Notes: generated by a model from the letters alone, not told the origin. DNA of 64,000 nt from Streptomyces griseochromogenes (GCF_001542625.1 NZ_CP016279.1:5084001-5148000); one strand, 5' to 3'. Positions 53,365-62,866 are shown, numbered from the stretch's first letter. Program-made: numbers and translations.

Positions 53365-54111
53365 ATGGACGACGCTCACACGGTGATCTGGAACCGGCCG
53401 GAGCGGGCCGCGAAAGGCCCCGCGCCGTCACGCACGCGGGCGGAGATCACCAGCGCTGCTATCGCGATCGCCGACGCCGAGGGCATCGAGGCACTGTCCA
53501 TGCGGCGCGTCGCCAAGGAACTGGGAACGGGCACAGCCTCGCTCTACCGCTACCTGGCGTCCAAAGACGACCTGCTCGACCTCATGCTCGACGCCGTAGC
53601 GGCCGAAGACGGCGGCCAACCTGCCCCCACCGGCGACTGGCGCAGCGACCTGCGAGGCCTGGCCCATCGTTCCCGGGCCGCCTTCCACCGGCATCCCTGG
53701 ATGACCTCCCTTGCGGCAGGGCGCCCATCACTTGGACCGAACTCCCTCGACGCCATCGAACACGCACTCGCCGCCCTCGATCCCCTCGGCTTCGATATCG
53801 ACGTCATGATCACCGTCGTCGACACGCTGCAGGCCTTCGTCCGCGGCTACGCCACCGGCGAGCTCGCCCAACAGGAAGCCGTCCGACGCTCCGGAGTGGG
53901 CATCCAGGAATGGATGGACGCCCATGCGCCCTACCTCGACAAAGTCGTCAAGAGCGGGCGCCACCCACTCCTCGCCCGGGTCATTCGTGATGCCGAGCTT
54001 CCCCACGCGGCCGACAGGGCCGAGCGCGGGTTCGAACTGGGACTCGAACGACTCCTCGACGGATGGGAGGCCAACCTCCCCAACTTTCCCGGTAGTTCAG
54101 TCAACAGGTAG
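53365..54111 (+). CDS. TetR-family transcriptional regulator (TetR_C type)
   Basis: 248 aa. An N-terminal extension (MDDAHTVIWNRPERAAKGP) precedes the helix-turn-helix: AEITSAAIAIADAEGIEALSMRRVAKELGTGTASLYRYLASKDDLLDLM (residues 26-75), recognition helix TASLYRYLASK. The C-terminal domain from about residue 95 is the TetR/TetR_C ligand pocket (FHRHPWMTSLAAGRPSLGPNSL, VDTLQAFVRGYATGELAQQEA). Its place opposite the TetX-like gene and the paired operators make it the likely repressor of that operon. Confidence 0.92.
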   Translation: MDDAHTVIWNRPERAAKGPAPSRTRAEITSAAIAIADAEGIEALSMRRVAKELGTGTASLYRYLASKDDLLDLMLDAVAAEDGGQPAPTGDWRSDLRGLAHRSRAAFHRHPWMTSLAAGRPSLGPNSLDAIEHALAALDPLGFDIDVMITVVDTLQAFVRGYATGELAQQEAVRRSGVGIQEWMDAHAPYLDKVVKSGRHPLLARVIRDAELPHAADRAERGFELGLERLLDGWEANLPNFPGSSVNR

Positions 54112-54120
54112 ACCAGGGCG

Positions 54121-54560
54121 GATTGCAGGAAATCCCGGATCGACGGGCGTCACGACGACGTTCCGGCGAGCGAGGCCAGGCGCTCCATCTCGTCCACGCC
54201 GTCGTTGCAGCACCGCATACCAGCCGCCGGACCTTGGGCCGCTCGGGCAGCCGGATGTCGAACGGCATCCGGGTCTCGTCCTTGAACTGGCGCCGGTCGT
54301 AGTCGCACACCGCGCAGACCAGCCGGGCGGCGCGGGCCTGCTTCTTCGACCAAGGGGGCCACTCCGTCGACAGCGCCACCTTGGCGATGACCATGCCATC
54401 GGCCCTGGGCTGGAAACCGTGAAGTCCCAGTGCGGGGCGTCCTAGGCGATGTCGGCGACGGTCTGCTCCAGCGACGGCATCCACGGCACCAGGTGGGCCA
54501 GGTCCTTGCGCAGGATGCGCACCTCCTGCCCTCGCGCATCGCCTTGCTGTAGGAGAAGGC
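54121..54560 (-). pseudogene. Broken unidentified gene
   Basis: One minus frame carries VIAKVALSTEWPPWSKKQARAARLVCAVCDYDRRQF then KDETRMPFDIRLPERPKVRR, clearly coding, and a neighbouring frame continues DEMERLASLAGTSS with a stop at about 54152. A frameshift near 54220 separates them and the 5' end is unclear. The CAVCDYD pair of cysteines could bind metal. I do not recognise the family. Confidence 0.5.
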
Positions 54561-54568
54561 GAGCCCGG

Positions 54569-55444
54569 TCAGGCTGCCGGAGCGGTCAGGACGGCCTTGG
54601 CCGCCAGCCGGAGATTCCTGATCATCGGATTCGGGTCGCCCTTGCGGCTGACCAGGACGACCTGGCTGGAAGGAGCGCCCTCGATCGGGACGGTGACGAG
54701 GTTGGGGCGCAGTGAGCTACGCCGATCGCCGACCGGCAGCACGGCGATCGCCCTGCCACTCGCGACGAGTTCGAGCTTGTCCTCATAGCTCTCGACCGGC
54801 GGCACGTCGGCCCCGAGGATCCGGTAGGAAGTCCAGTCCGCGGTCTCGAACGGGCACGGCGCCGCCTCCTCGCCAGCCAGTTCTTCCGCGGTCACCGACG
54901 GGCGGTCGGCCAAGGGATGGCCGCGCGGGACCACGAGCATCCGGGGCTCCTCGTACAGAGGGGTGGTGAAGACGTCGTCGGCGGCGAGCGGCAGCGGGGC
55001 CCGCGCGATCAGGGCGTCGACGCGCTTGTCGGACAGCGCCCCGACGTCGCGGCAGCTCAGGTACCGGGTGGTGATCTCGGCGTCCGGGTGACGGCGGCGC
55101 AGTTCCCGTACGGCGGCAGTGATCACCAGGTCTTCAACGTAGCCGATGGCGATTCGTTCAATCTCGGCTTGTTCACGCACGGCCAGTTCGGCCTGGCGGG
55201 CGGCCTGCAGCAGGGTTTGGGCCTGGGGGAGGAACCTCTGGCCTGCCGGAGTGAGCCGGGTGCCCTGGGGTATGCGGTCCAGTAGTCGTGTGCCGAGATA
55301 CTTTTCGAGCCGTTGGATCTGGCGGCTCAGCGCCGGCTGGGCCACGTGCAAGTCGGCGGCGGCCCGGCCGAAGTGCTGATGCGCCGCCACCACGGTGAAG
55401 TAGCGCACCAGCCGCAGTTCCAGGTCCTGTCCGAGATCGTTCAC
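54569..55444 (-). CDS. LysR-family regulator of the quinone oxidoreductase
   Basis: 291 aa from GTG 55444. LRLVRYFTVVAAHQHFGRAAADLHVAQPALSRQIQRLEKYLGTRLLDR (residues 9-56) is the LysR helix-turn-helix. The substrate domain (90-280) has IAIGYVEDLVITAAVRELRRRHPDAEI, LYEEPRMLVVPRGHPLA and LELVASGRAIAVLP. The gene faces the quinone oxidoreductase with a 9-bp-armed inverted repeat between them, the usual LysR arrangement of autorepression plus co-inducer-dependent activation. Confidence 0.9.
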   Translation of the reverse strand: MNDLGQDLELRLVRYFTVVAAHQHFGRAAADLHVAQPALSRQIQRLEKYLGTRLLDRIPQGTRLTPAGQRFLPQAQTLLQAARQAELAVREQAEIERIAIGYVEDLVITAAVRELRRRHPDAEITTRYLSCRDVGALSDKRVDALIARAPLPLAADDVFTTPLYEEPRMLVVPRGHPLADRPSVTAEELAGEEAAPCPFETADWTSYRILGADVPPVESYEDKLELVASGRAIAVLPVGDRRSSLRPNLVTVPIEGAPSSQVVLVSRKGDPNPMIRNLRLAAKAVLTAPAA

Positions 55445-55465
55445 CCTGGCAGCGTACGCGTCATG

Positions 55466-55496
55466 CCGTTTCGGAATGACTAGGTTGCCGAAACGG
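55466..55496. promoter_or_regulatory. LysR-type binding site
   Basis: ccgtttcgg (55466-55474) and ccgaaacgg (55488-55496) are perfect inverted arms around 13 bases, 22 bp upstream of the LysR start. LysR sites with such spacing are common. Confidence 0.75.
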
Positions 55497-55566
55497 TCTT
55501 GGACGGCCATACCGTCCTGGGACTTGACTGAAGGAGCAACGTTTCCCCAAGAAAGCGACAGGCGCG

Positions 55567-56565
55567 ATGAAGGCGATCCAGTTCCACGAAGCGGGCGGGC
55601 CGGAAGTTTTGCAGTATGACGAGGTGCCGGTTCCCGAGATCGGCCCGGGCGAGGTGCTCGTCCGGGTGCACGCGGCGGGCATCAACCCGCCGGACTGGTA
55701 CCTGCGTGAGGGGATGAAGGTCGTGCCGGCCGAGATGAGGCCGGCCCTGGAGTTCCCTCTGATCCCCGGAGCGGACATGTCGGGTGTGGTCCAGGCGGTC
55801 GCTCCGGACGTGCTGGGGTTCGCCGTCGGTGACGAGGTCTTCGGCATGCTGCGGTTCCCCGGATTCGACGGCCGGACGTACGCCGAGTACGTGGCCGCGC
55901 CGGCTTCGGACCTGGCTCACAAGCCGGCCGGTATCGACCACGTGCAGGCGGCTGGGGCGCCGATGGCGGTGCTTACGGCCTGGCAGTACCTGGTTGATCT
56001 CGGCCACGACGTACCGTCTCCTTTCACCGGCCAGGTGCACCAGCCGGTGCCGATCACGCCAGGGATGACCGTGCTGGTCAACGGGGCCGCCGGTGGAGTG
56101 GGCCACTTCGCGGTGCAGCTGGCGAAATGGAAGGGGGCACACGTCATCGCGGTGGCCTCGGGCCGGCACGAGGAGTTCCTGCGCAAGCTCGGCGCCGATG
56201 AGTTCATCGACTACACCAGGACGCGGGCCGCGGACGCGGTCAGCGGTGTCGACCTGGTGGTCGACACCGTCGGTGGCCCGGACAGCTCACGCTTCCTGGC
56301 CGTGCTCAAGCGCGGCGGCACCATGCTTCCGGTGTTCTTCGCCCAGTACGACCCGGAAGAGACGGCGAGTCTGGGCATCACGGTCTCGAACATTCAGGTG
56401 CGTTCCAACGGCTCCCAGCTCGCCGAGATCGGGCGCCTGTTCGACGAGGGCAAGCTCCAGGTCGGGGTGGACAGCACCTACCCGCTGCCCGAGGCGGGCA
56501 GCGCACACACGCGAGCCGCGCGGGGCCACCTCCAAGGCAAGATCGTGCTGACGGTGGTCTCGTGA
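55567..56565 (+). CDS. NADPH:quinone oxidoreductase, zinc-free MDR family
   Basis: 332 aa. MKAIQFHEAGGPEVLQYDEVPVPE is the QOR N-terminus. VLVRVHAAGINPPDWYLREG and PLIPGADMSGVV follow, without the Zn ligands of true alcohol dehydrogenases. VLVNGAAGGVGHFAVQLAKWKGA is the NADPH loop (AAxxGVG), and VVDTVGG with SHTR-like C-terminal EAGSAHTRAARGHLQGKIVL completes the family pattern. It reduces quinones or enones with NADPH. It is activated or repressed by the divergent LysR. The stop overlaps the GTG of a broken NTF2-like gene. Confidence 0.92.
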   Translation: MKAIQFHEAGGPEVLQYDEVPVPEIGPGEVLVRVHAAGINPPDWYLREGMKVVPAEMRPALEFPLIPGADMSGVVQAVAPDVLGFAVGDEVFGMLRFPGFDGRTYAEYVAAPASDLAHKPAGIDHVQAAGAPMAVLTAWQYLVDLGHDVPSPFTGQVHQPVPITPGMTVLVNGAAGGVGHFAVQLAKWKGAHVIAVASGRHEEFLRKLGADEFIDYTRTRAADAVSGVDLVVDTVGGPDSSRFLAVLKRGGTMLPVFFAQYDPEETASLGITVSNIQVRSNGSQLAEIGRLFDEGKLQVGVDSTYPLPEAGSAHTRAARGHLQGKIVLTVVS

Positions 56566-56920
56566 TCGCCGAACTCCAGCAGGCGGTGGCGCACCACGCC
56601 CACGCCCTGGACGAGCTGAATGTGCCCGAGCTGGAAGCGGTCCTGACCGAAGACACCACCTGAACCTCCACGATGCCCGGACAGGGAGTGCTCGTCCCGG
56701 TCGCCGGGCGCGCGGCGGCGCTCGACTTCATCCGTGACGGGCACTCGGCCCAGAGCGGAAGGGCGCCACCTAGGCAATGTCGTGGTCACGACGACGGACG
56801 ATGCCACCGCTGAGGTGCGGGCCTATCTGGTGCGGACGAGGAACATCGGCGAGAGCATCCAGATGATCTCGACCGGGGTCTACACATTCGGCCTGCGCCG
56901 GTCCGACGGTGGGTGGCGGA
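56562..56920 (+). pseudogene. NTF2/SnoaL-like gene, broken and truncated
   Basis: GTG 56562 overlaps the oxidoreductase stop (GTGA), then LQQAVAHHAHALDELNVPELEAVLTEDTT is followed by an in-frame stop at 56661-56663. LDFIRDGHSAQSG and HLGNVVVTTTDDATAEVRAYLVRTRNIGE, QMISTGVYTFGLRRSDGGWR continue the domain in other phases. The end coincides with the start of repeat copy 2 (56916). It was probably the third member of the oxidoreductase operon. Confidence 0.75.
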
Positions 56921-57441
56921 CCACCTCGCCGAAGCGCTCGCGCAGCGCCGAACCCGCCTCACGCACGGCGATCGCGGTCTGGGCGAGCAGGTCGGCGTTG
57001 AGGGCGGCGACGTCAGTGGTCTGAAGCGTTTCGGACATGGTGGTACTCCCGTCTGAGGAGGGGTGCTGAGGCCGGTCGAGGGCCGAACTGCGCGTTACTT
57101 CTTGCGCTTTCGCCTCAACGGTATGCAGCCCATTTACTTCAAATGCATGTCAGGCATGCCTAGGATTACTCGCATGCAATTGGATTTGAACCTGCTCGCG
57201 GCGCTCGACGCGCTGCTGGAGGAGGGCAGTGTGGCCGGGGCGGCGGCGCGCCTGCATGTCACCGCCCCCGCGATGAGCCGGAGTCTGGGCCGGATTCGGC
57301 GCACGACCGGGGATCAGATCCTGGTGCGCACCGGCCGCACGATGACCCCGACGCCGTATGCGATCGCCGTCCGGGAACAGGTGCACGAGCTGCTGCACCA
57401 GGTCCAGGGGGTGCTGGCACCGAGCCGTGAACTCGATCTGG
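56916..57441 (+). repeat. 530-bp direct repeat, copy 2
   Basis: Partner of 50364-50893. Here the phosphatase-like gene is cut to its first 41 codons (start at 57038 on the minus strand), and the LysR gene continues intact. Confidence 0.92.
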
Positions 57442-58079
57442 CAACGCTGGAGCGCACCTTCACACTCCGCTGGCACGATTCCCTCATCGCTCTGAGCGGT
57501 CCCGCGCTGCTCGCGGCGGTGCGCGGTCAGGCTCCGGGTGTGCGACTGCGCTTCGTCGCGGAATCGAGCATCGACACCCCCGAGTTGCGGCGTGGGGAGG
57601 TCGACCTGGAAGCGAACGCCAATCGTCCGAGCGCACCGGACATTCGTGCCGAGAAAGTGGCCGAGTCCCGCCTCGTCATCGTCGTGAGGCAGGGGCACCC
57701 CCTCACTCGCGTCAAAACCGTCACCGCAGAGCAGTACGCCGCCGCTGAGCACGTCACCGTCTCACGGCGCGGAAGCCTCAGCAACGCCCTCGATGACGCC
57801 CTCGCAAGGCTCGGCCTCACCCGCCGTGTGGTGGCGGCCGCACCCACCGAAGCGGCCGCGTTGGAGTTCGCGCGCGGCTCCGATCTCCTGATCAGCGTCC
57901 CCGAAGCCACCACGCGCTCCGCGGTCGCCGACCTAGGCCTGGCCGTGCTCCCCCTGCCGCTCGAACTGCCGTCGGCACCGATATACCTGTCGTGGCATCA
58001 GCGCTACGACACCGATCAGGCCCACGCCTGGCTGCGCGGGCTGGCGCGAAGCACGGTGGCCGTGTGCGGAGCGTCGTAG
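57147..58079 (+). CDS. LysR-family regulator, complete copy
   Basis: 310 aa from ATG 57147. The helix-turn-helix (QLDLNLLAALDALLEEGSVAGAAARLHVTAPAMSRSLGRIRR, residues 11-52) is followed by the NodD/LinR-type effector domain: LRFVAESSIDTPELRRGEVDLEANANRPSAPDI, SRLVIVVRQGHPLTRVKTVTAEQYAAAEHVTVSRRG and YLSWHQRYDTDQAHAWLRGL. The first 99 codons lie in the direct repeat. Its original divergent partner is the phosphatase-like/F420-reductase-like operon, now 6.5 kb away. Confidence 0.9.
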   Translation: MSGMPRITRMQLDLNLLAALDALLEEGSVAGAAARLHVTAPAMSRSLGRIRRTTGDQILVRTGRTMTPTPYAIAVREQVHELLHQVQGVLAPSRELDLATLERTFTLRWHDSLIALSGPALLAAVRGQAPGVRLRFVAESSIDTPELRRGEVDLEANANRPSAPDIRAEKVAESRLVIVVRQGHPLTRVKTVTAEQYAAAEHVTVSRRGSLSNALDDALARLGLTRRVVAAAPTEAAALEFARGSDLLISVPEATTRSAVADLGLAVLPLPLELPSAPIYLSWHQRYDTDQAHAWLRGLARSTVAVCGAS

Positions 58080-58583
58080 CCGACGACGTCCGGTCAGCAC
58101 GCCGTGAAGCTCAGCGTACGGCGCGGTCGGGCCTGGTACGTGTTTCTGATCCCATGGCTCTTGCTCTTGTGGCTGAGCAATTGAGTTGCTACTTGAGCAG
58201 CACAGTTGGACTTGGGTGCCGGCCGCACTCGCGGCGCTGCGGCAGAGGTCAAAAGTGGATCTTGGTCGTGAGGTGATCTTGGTTCGTGACGCGTGGAGAT
58301 CTGACGGACGAGCAATGGGCCGTGCTGGAGCCGCTGTTGCCGAGCCACCATGCGGTGACCGTACTCGCTCCGCTGACGAGGTGGGAAACGATCACGTTGG
58401 CACTGGGAAAGGATCACCAACTGACCTGTTGCGCTGCTGGTCAGCTGTACTCGTGAACACCCCGGATTTCGGGCAGCAGTCGGTATGACAGCAAACAGCC
58501 GACGGGCTGGACCGTCCACCAGCTTGGACGACCCGGCCACCGTTGATCATCGTGAGTTGTGTGGACTGACGAAGGGACGGTGG
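58080..58583. other. Intergenic stretch with an IS5 scrap
   Basis: At about 58290-58350 the plus frame RGDLTDEQWAVLEPLLPSHH matches the N-terminus of IS5-type transposases and stops after 20 residues. Otherwise nothing is seen. Confidence 0.45.
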
Positions 58584-59088
58584 CCGCAGGTCACAGCATA
58601 GATCCCGCCCGTTGGCGGGAGGCGCGTTCGAGGTGGTCATGGGCCGTATCGCGGCCCGGTTCGCGCGGGTCGAACCCCGTTTGCGGGCCGAGCGGTTGGT
58701 GCTGTGCCTGCTGTCGGGCCTGCCGCGCAAGAACTGCTGGACGATCGCCGAGTGGGCTGGGGAGGCCGGCCCGCACGGAATGCAGCACCTGCTGTGCCGA
58801 GCCTTCTGGGACGCCGATGCTGTCCGTGGCGACGTGCGCGCATACGTCGTCGAGCGCTTTCACGACGAGGCCACGGTGCTGGTAGTCGACGAGACCGGCG
58901 ACGTGAAGAGGGGACTCGCACGGTCTGGGTCCAGCGCCAGTACACCGGCACCGCCGGGCGGATCGAGAACTCCCAGGTCGCCGTCTACCTCGTCTACGCC
59001 GGCGAGCGCGGACACGCGGCGATGGACCGGGAACTGCACATCCCGCACTCCTGGACGTGCGACCCGGACCGCTGCCGGGCCGCAGGGT
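58584..59088 (+). pseudogene. IS701-type transposase, N-terminal part
   Basis: FEVVMGRIAARFARVEPRLRAERLVLCLLSGLPRKNCWTIAEWAGEAGPHGMQHLL (residues 5-60) is the family N-terminus, followed by VLVVDETGDVKRGL with the first catalytic Asp. A frameshift at about 58915 moves QRQYTGTAGRIENSQVAVYLVY to the next phase. The gene is cut at RCRAAGF by the next IS701-type element. Confidence 0.85.
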
Positions 59089-59094
59089 TTAGTA

Positions 59095-59946
59095 CTGCAA
59101 CGGTGTTTGTGCTGATTGTTGGGCAGCTTCATGGACTGTGCCCGCGTCGCTTGTAGTGGCTGATGCGGGCTTGGTGTTGGCGTCGTCGACGCCAGTGTGA
59201 CCAGTGCGGGATGTGGTCGACAGTGACGGGCCGCCGGTCGGTGAGGCGGGTGAGCAGCCGTCTGATCTCGGCGAGGCTGAGGTGGATGAGTTGGGAGGGT
59301 CCGTTTCTGCTTTGTCGGTGTCCAGTTTGCGGGCTCGCAGGACGGTCAGGCAGGCGTGGGCGGCCATGGCCAGGGTCATGTGGCGGTGCCAGCCGGGGTA
59401 GCGTCGGACCTGGTAGTCGTCCAGGCCGCACTCCTGCTTCGCGCTCTGGAAGCATTCCTCGATGGCCCACCTGCTGCCCGCGATGCGGATCAGGCCATCA
59501 AGCGTGGTTTCGGCGGGGCAGTAGGCGATGTAGGAGGAAACCTCCCCGGGCCGGCTGACGCTGCGGCGGGCGATCACCCAGTGGCGGCGATCGGGCCGGT
59601 GCCAGGGCCGGACCTCGATGCGAGCCCAGTCGTAGATCCGCCGGCCGTGAGCCCCGGTGCCGCACGATCGGCGCTTCCACTTCTGCCGAGGCAGGCCGTT
59701 GAACAGGTCGTGGACGGGGTGATCGATCGCCCAGCGGGTCACGACGGTGTCGTGCCGGGTGGTGGCCATGACGTGGAAGACATCGGCCTGCTCCAGCTCG
59801 AAACGCCAGCCCTTGGAAAAGCCGTAGGCGGCATCCGTGGTCACCCACCGGAACGGGGTCCGGTCCGCGATCGCGCGGCGGACCATCGCCTTCGCCATGG
59901 CCACCTTCGTCTCGAAGCCGACTTCGTCACCAATGCCGGCCCGGCG
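59095..59946 (-). pseudogene. Split IS701-type transposase, C-terminal half
   Basis: RRAGIGDEVGFETKVAMAKAMV, FRWVTTDAAYGFSKGWRFELE, SSYIAYCPAETTLDGLIRIAGSRWAIEECFQSAKQECGLDDYQVRRYPGWHRH (residues 135-185 of this half) show a well conserved catalytic domain. Near 59290 a frameshift moves LIHLSLAEIRRLLTRLTDRR to another phase. It continues the half at 62356-62866. Confidence 0.85.
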
Positions 59947-60093
59947 GCACCGCTGGCTTTATCAGTGAGTCCTGGTTCTGGTCCAACTTCTGTGGTGTGC
60001 CTACTCCCGGTGACCGTTGATCCTGCTGGTACGTCCCGCGAGATCGTCTGGAAACTGCCGGTGCCGACCTCGTTGGCCTGATGGTTCTGGGCT

Positions 60094-61663
60094 GTGCGCG
60101 AGGTACTGCTCCGGCTGGAAGAGCTGCTCTTCCTGGCGGCGCCGGAGATCAGGGTGGTGTCGGTGCAGGACGACCGCGAGGTGATCCAAGTCGGTGTCAG
60201 ATGTCGGACCGCCGGGGCTCGGTGCCCCGGCTGCGGGAGCTGGTCGGGGCGGGTGCACGGGTCCTACCTGCGGTTCCCCGCCGACCTCCCCGTTGCAGGA
60301 CGGCGGGTGGTGCTGCGGCTTCGTGTCCGGCGCTTCACGTGCGAAGACGTCTCCTGCGGGCGGCGGACGTTCGTCGAGCAGGTCGCAGGTCTGACCCGCC
60401 GGTACAGCCAGCGGACCGAACGAATGCGATCGGTGCTGGCCGAGGTCGGCCTCGCGTTGGCCGGTCGCGCCGGTGCCCGGCTGGCGGACGTCCTCGGGGC
60501 GAGGGCCAGCCGAAATACGGTCCTGCGACTGGTCGACGCTCTCCCGGAACCTCAACCGCGGATCCCACGCGTGGTCGGCGTCGATGAGTACGCGATGCGC
60601 AAGGGGCGTGTCTACGGGACCGTGTTGGTCGACGTTGAGACCCGCAGACCGGTGGACTTGTTGCCGGATCGCGAGGCGGGCACGCTCGCGGCCTGGCTGA
60701 CCGAGCACCCGGGAATCGAGGTCGTCTGTCGCGACCGCGCCCCGTTCTTCGCCGAGGGCGCCAACATCGGGGCACCCACCGCGGTCCAGGTCGCCGACCG
60801 TTTCCACCTGTGGCGCAACCTCGGCGAAGCGGCCGAGCGGTGCGTCTCCCGCCACCGCCCGTGCCTCCGCGCGACCTTCGCCGATTCGGTGCCGGAGAAG
60901 GCTCCGGCACCGGCCGAGAGCGGGTCGCCATGGCCCACCGGGCACCGGTTCGCCGACCGCACCCGCGCCAAGCACGCCACCGTTCACGCGCTGCTGGCCG
61001 CCGGCCACAGCCGACGCTCGGTCCAGCGCCAACTCGGCATGACCTACCGAACCGTCCAGCGGATGGCGGACGCCGCGAGGCCGGAAGACCTGTTCCAGGG
61101 GCAGTGGCAGAACCGCAGGACCAAGCTCGACGACTTCAAGCCGTACCTGCACGAACGCCTGGACCCTCTGGGAAGAGATCAAGGCGCATGGCTATACCGG
61201 CGGCTATGGAGCCGTCCGCGCCCACCTCCAGCCGTTTCGCACATCCCCGACGGCACCGGCAGCCCGTCCACCGTCCCCACGCACGGTCGCCGGATGGATC
61301 CTGACTCACCCCGACACACTGCCGGAGAGCGAGCGCCTGAAGCTGAAATCCGTCCTCTCCGGCTGCCCCGAACTGGATGCCCTCACCGGGCACGTCCGCG
61401 CGTTCGGGAAGATGCTCACCCAACTCCAGGGTGACCAGCTCCCGCAGTGGATCAAGGCGGTCCGCGCCGACGACCTGCCTAGCCTCCACGCCTTCGTCAA
61501 CGGCCTCGAACGGGATCTCGCCGCCGTCACCGCTGGCCTGACGCTGCCCTGGAACTCCGGCGTCGTCGAAGGCCACGTCAACCGGATCAAAATGATCAAG
61601 CGCCAAATGTACGGCCGGGCCGGCTTTGGCCTGCTGCGGAAGCGAGTCCTGTTGGCCTCCTGA
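60094..61663 (+). pseudogene. ISL3-type transposase, small deletion with frameshift
   Basis: The first 350 residues are intact: zinc-finger-like RCPGCGSWSGRVHGSYLR with C-x-C...C, then the helix-turn-helix, and the DDE core VVGVDEYAMRKGRVYGTVLVD, EVVCRDRAPFFAEGA and VADRFHLWRNLGEAAE. After YLHER (about 61157) the frame is wrong and TLWEEIKAHGYTGGYGAVRAHL continues in another phase to NSGVVEGHVNRIKMIKRQMYGRAGF, which has the Glu. The family has about 8 residues (W-N-E-G-C-x-N-A) at the break, so a deletion of roughly 23 bp between short AACGC repeats is likely. Confidence 0.88.
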
Positions 61664-61671
61664 CTAGCCCG

Positions 61672-62169
61672 TCACGAGCTCTGCGGGAGTCGCTCCGCGG
61701 CCTGAGCAGGGGTGTCGTAGTAGCCAGGCTGTGCCACCAGGACTGAATTGAAGTAGTAGCCCTGCTCTTCCTCTGGCTCGCCGTCGGCGGCGAACGGGCG
61801 CCAGAAGCTCAGCAGCAAGTCCTGCGCGATGAATGAAGCAGCGTCGTCGGGATCTTCCTGGATGGAGGTGAACTCACCTACGCGCCGGACGACCTCTCGG
61901 GCCGGAAGCGCGAACACGTCCACACCCTGGAAGAGCACTCGGTCCGTCGCGGTCGACGGTCTCCCCAGTTCGATGGCTTCGAGCATGTCGCGCACGCAGT
62001 GGATGCTGATCATCAGTCCGCTGGGACGGAAAACGTGCTGACCAGACCGGTCGGACTCCGATACTGCGGAAAGATCGCGGAGCGAGTCCAGCGCCGTGTT
62101 GGCCCTGTGCCGAGTCATACCGATCCGCAATGGGCCAACGCCGGACGGTGGGGCGAGGTCGAAGTCCAT
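61672..62169 (-). CDS. Passenger gene of the ISL3 element, hypothetical 165-aa protein
   Basis: Soluble protein in the family that begins with a SGVGPLRIGMTRHRANTALDSL motif (beta-strand, then helix), followed by RPSGLMISIHCVRDMLEAIELG and VDVFALPAREVVRRVGEF. The C-terminal half has SFIAQDLLLSFWRPF and YYFNSVLVAQPGYYD. Such proteins are common and unnamed in actinobacteria. It lies convergent with the transposase, 8 bp from its stop, inside the element's inverted repeats. ATG 62169. No toxin or resistance motif is recognised. Confidence 0.75.
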   Translation of the reverse strand: MDFDLAPPSGVGPLRIGMTRHRANTALDSLRDLSAVSESDRSGQHVFRPSGLMISIHCVRDMLEAIELGRPSTATDRVLFQGVDVFALPAREVVRRVGEFTSIQEDPDDAASFIAQDLLLSFWRPFAADGEPEEEQGYYFNSVLVAQPGYYDTPAQAAERLPQSS

Positions 62170-62355
62170 GCGGGCATGATGCCAAACGGGCCTGTCAACG
62201 AGTGGGCACATCCCGTGCGAGGGTGTCCTCGCCGCTTAGCGTCCCGGCTCCCGCCCGATGCCACGAAGGGCCACACAGTCCCAGAAGGTTACAGAGCGTG
62301 GGCGCTCCACAGAAGTTGGACCAGAACCAGTTCTCACCTACGAAGCCACACCGCT

Positions 62356-62866
62356 CGCGGTCCTCCATCCAGGACGTGGGCAGATACAACCGTCGGTCGA
62401 TCAGCGTCCGTCCACGCGGAGTCGCGTAGGCGAGGAAGACGCCGATCTGGCAGTTCTCCGTCCGCCCGGCGGTGCCGGAGTACTGCCGCTGGACTCCGGC
62501 CGACCGCAGTCCCTTCTTCAGGAAGCCGGTGTCGTCCACGATCAGGACGGCCTCGGGGTCTCCGAGGTGCTCGGCGACGTAGTCGCGCACGTCATCGAGT
62601 ACTTCATCGGCTTCCCACTCGATCCGGTTCAGCATCCGGTGGATGCGGTCCGGGCCTGCATGTCCGGCCTGCTCGGCCAGCGTCCAGCCGTTCTTCCGCC
62701 CCAACGGAGCGATCAGCCCGCGCATATAGGCCAGCGCCGACTCACGCGGCTCCGTCCGGTTGAACCGGTGCACGAACCGCTCGTGCAGAGCGGTCAGTTC
62801 ACCGGCCCACAACCTGACATCAGCAAGGTCCCCACCCACAACCACACCAACGGCCAACCTGGCCAC
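62356..62866 (-). pseudogene. Split IS701-type transposase, N-terminal half
   Basis: ELTALHERFVHRFNRTEPRESALAYMRGLIAPLGRKNGWTLAEQAGHAGPDRI (residues 23-75) and AVLIVDDTGFLKKGLRSAGVQRQYSGTAGRTENCQIGVFLAY carry the first catalytic block. It is interrupted after DRERC at about 62356 by the ISL3 element. Confidence 0.85.

Larger units (their letters stand above)
59955..62347 (+). mobile_element. ISL3-type element with a passenger gene, 2393 bp
   Basis: Terminal inverted repeats of about 40 bp begin ggctt at both ends; the inner 33 bp (59965-59997 and 62305-62337) match at 29 positions, including ctggttctggtccaacttct. The 8-bp flanks gcaccgct (59947-59954) and acaccgct (62348-62355) differ by one base, fitting the 8-bp duplication of ISL3 elements. 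It lies inside an IS701-type transposase and carries the transposase remnant plus the gene at 61672-62169. Confidence 0.88.
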
